Below are positions 5,336 through 6,260 of a stretch of 6,260 bases of DNA, piece after piece (position 1 is the stretch's first letter; each line of letters opens with the position of its first letter). The notes beneath the pieces were generated by a model, which ran no database searches, was not told the DNA's origin, and saw nothing but the letters and a program-made list of their open reading frames with translations. The stretch covers positions 1-6,260 of the forward strand of contig QKCS01000050.1 in the NCBI GenBank assembly GCA_003246795.1, in the 5' to 3' direction. Made by a program: the position numbers and the translations under genes. This DNA comes from Alphaproteobacteria bacterium. GTDB lineage: Bacteria; Pseudomonadota; Alphaproteobacteria; Micropepsales; Micropepsaceae.

Positions 5336-5929
5336 ATGCCAGCCGAGCAGAGGCAGATCACGCGAGCCGACATCATGCCGATGGCGGAGTTCGGCAAAGT
5401 GCGCGCCGAGCGGCGCAAGGCGCTGATCCCCGTCAAGAAGCTCCGCCGCGTCGAGGTCGGACCGCACGCGACGTTCTATTTCGAGAACTACGACACGATG
5501 TGGCTGCAGGTTCACGAAATGCTCTACATCGAAAAGGGCGGCGAGGAGCAGATCGAAGACGAGCTGCGCGCCTACAATCCGCTCGTGCCGCAGCACGGTG
5601 AAATCGTCGCGACGCTGATGTTCGAGATCGAAGACGCCGCGCAGCGTTCGCGCGTGCTCTATCAACTCGGCAATATCGAAGAGACGGCGTTTCTCGACAT
5701 CGGCGGCGACCGGGTGAAGGCCGACTTCGAACACGACGTGGATCGCACGACGCCGGACGGCAAGACTTCGTCCGTGCACTTTCTGCGCTTTCGTCTGAGC
5801 AAACCGCAGATCGAGAAGTTCCGCGATCCGGCGGCCAACGTCATGCTGGGATTCACCCACCCGAACTACGGCCATATCGCCATCGTGCAGCCCGCGACCC
5901 GCGAAGAACTGCTCAAAGATCTGCAGTAG
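5336..5929 (+). CDS. DUF3501 family protein, function unknown
   Basis: The 197-residue protein resembles DUF3501, an uncharacterised family that I recall being encoded beside rubrerythrin and GlpC/HdrD-like proteins. Recognisable conserved stretches are RADIMPMAEFGKVRAERR (10-27), KKLRRVEVGPHATFYFEN (34-51) and T54MWLQVHEM62, followed by IEKGGEEQIEDELRAYNPLVP (65-85), acidic and charged. The C-terminal half is beta-rich with the VHFLRFRL stretch. There is no signal peptide, membrane segment or cysteine, so it is unlikely to bind Fe-S clusters itself. The many conserved Glu/His/Asn residues in the middle (Glu50, His60, Glu61, Glu66) would suit metal binding, but that is speculation. The start is fixed by the ribosome site overlapping the end of the upstream gene; a longer in-frame reading upstream is merely open sequence within that gene. 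The tight spacing places it in one transcript with the Fe-S protein. Confidence 0.8.
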   Translation: MPAEQRQITRADIMPMAEFGKVRAERRKALIPVKKLRRVEVGPHATFYFENYDTMWLQVHEMLYIEKGGEEQIEDELRAYNPLVPQHGEIVATLMFEIEDAAQRSRVLYQLGNIEETAFLDIGGDRVKADFEHDVDRTTPDGKTSSVHFLRFRLSKPQIEKFRDPAANVMLGFTHPNYGHIAIVQPATREELLKDLQ

Positions 5930-5930
5930 T

Positions 5931-5949
5931 GCGGGCGGGCCCCGCCCGC
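5931..5949. repeat. GC-rich hairpin between DUF3501 and moeB-like gene
   Basis: GCGGGCGGG and CCCGCCCGC are perfect 9-bp arms around a single C; the real loop would be a few bases. It begins 1 nt after the DUF3501 stop and ends 11 nt before the next ATG. No T tract follows, so it is not a typical intrinsic terminator. It may mark the 3' end of the operon by another route or block the ribosome site of the next gene. Confidence 0.6.
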
Positions 5950-5960
5950 TAAGATCGGGC

Positions 5961-6260
5961 ATGGCCCTGAGCGACGACCAGTTGGAACGCTACGCCCGCC
6001 ACATCATTTTGCGCGAGGTCGGCGGCGCGGGCCAGGCGCGTCTGGCGGAAGCGCGCGTTCTGATCATCGGCGCGGGCGGCTTGGGCAGCCCGGCGCTGCT
6101 TTACCTGGCGGCGGCGGGCGTCGGTACCATCGGCGTCGTCGACGACGACGAGGTGGCGCTCTCCAATCTTCAACGGCAGATCGCGCATCGCACGCGCGAC
6201 GTCGGGCGGCCTAAGGTCGAAAGCGCGTCCGACATGGCGCATGCGATCAATCCGGACGTT
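5961..6260 (+). CDS. moeB: MoeB/ThiF/HesA-type adenylyltransferase, N-terminal part, cut by window end
   Basis: Enzymes of this E1-like family adenylate the C-terminal glycine of a ubiquitin-fold sulfur carrier (MoaD for molybdopterin, ThiS for thiamine). The visible 100 codons read MALSDDQLERYARHIILREVGG, then the nucleotide-binding loop IIGAGGLGSPALLYLAAAGVG (35-55) and VVDDDEVALSNLQRQ (59-73). The ATP-site residues Arg13, Gly40, Asp61, Arg72 and Lys85 lie one position before the E. coli MoeB residues Arg14, Gly41, Asp62, Arg73 and Lys86. The zinc CxxC motifs and the catalytic cysteine lie beyond the window. MoeB is the likeliest assignment by N-terminal similarity, but ThiF or a rhodanese-fused MoeB-like protein (MoeZ type) cannot be separated here. 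No clear Shine-Dalgarno precedes the ATG; the gene lies 31 nt after DUF3501 across a hairpin, so co-transcription is possible but not shown. Confidence 0.8.
   Translation, partial: MALSDDQLERYARHIILREVGGAGQARLAEARVLIIGAGGLGSPALLYLAAAGVGTIGVVDDDEVALSNLQRQIAHRTRDVGRPKVESASDMAHAINPDV

Overview
The window looks like chromosomal DNA of a high-GC alphaproteobacterium, judged from sequence alone. The main reasons are an Irr-type Fur-family regulator, an Irr-box-like operator (ICE, iron control element), and irr divergently paired with a fabA-fabB-fabI cluster, an order I know from Rhizobiales and relatives. There are no mobile elements, CRISPR arrays or rRNA/tRNA genes, and every gene is intact except the last, which the window edge cuts.

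Layout. On the minus strand (2735 down to 44), fabA, fabB and fabI form an operon for anaerobic-type unsaturated fatty acid synthesis plus the final reductive step of chain elongation; fabB and fabI overlap as TGATG. The 150-bp region 2736-2885 separates fabA from the divergent irr and holds a 17-bp palindrome and a candidate fabA promoter. On the plus strand, irr (2886-3323) is followed by a clean Irr-box-like palindrome and a sigma70-like promoter, then a short rubrerythrin lacking rubredoxin (3437-3856) that ends in a strong intrinsic terminator. Beyond it come a GlpC/HdrD-like protein with two ferredoxin-type clusters and a degenerate pair of CCG domains (3981-5330) and a DUF3501 protein (5336-5929), which are translationally coupled. 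A GC-rich hairpin separates these from the start of a MoeB/ThiF-type adenylyltransferase (5961 to the window end). Positions 1-43, downstream of fabI, hold nothing I can support.

How the parts may work together. Irr senses iron status through haem in its known relatives. Here it sits directly before a rubrerythrin whose promoter carries a matching operator. The rubrerythrin, the Fe-S/CCG electron-transfer-like protein and DUF3501 look like one iron-dependent peroxide-detoxification or redox module. The Fe-S protein could be the reductant path that the rubredoxin-less rubrerythrin lacks, and DUF3501 is of unknown function. This functional link is inference from gene order and motifs. It is the most interesting unexplained part of the window; the fatty-acid genes are conventional.
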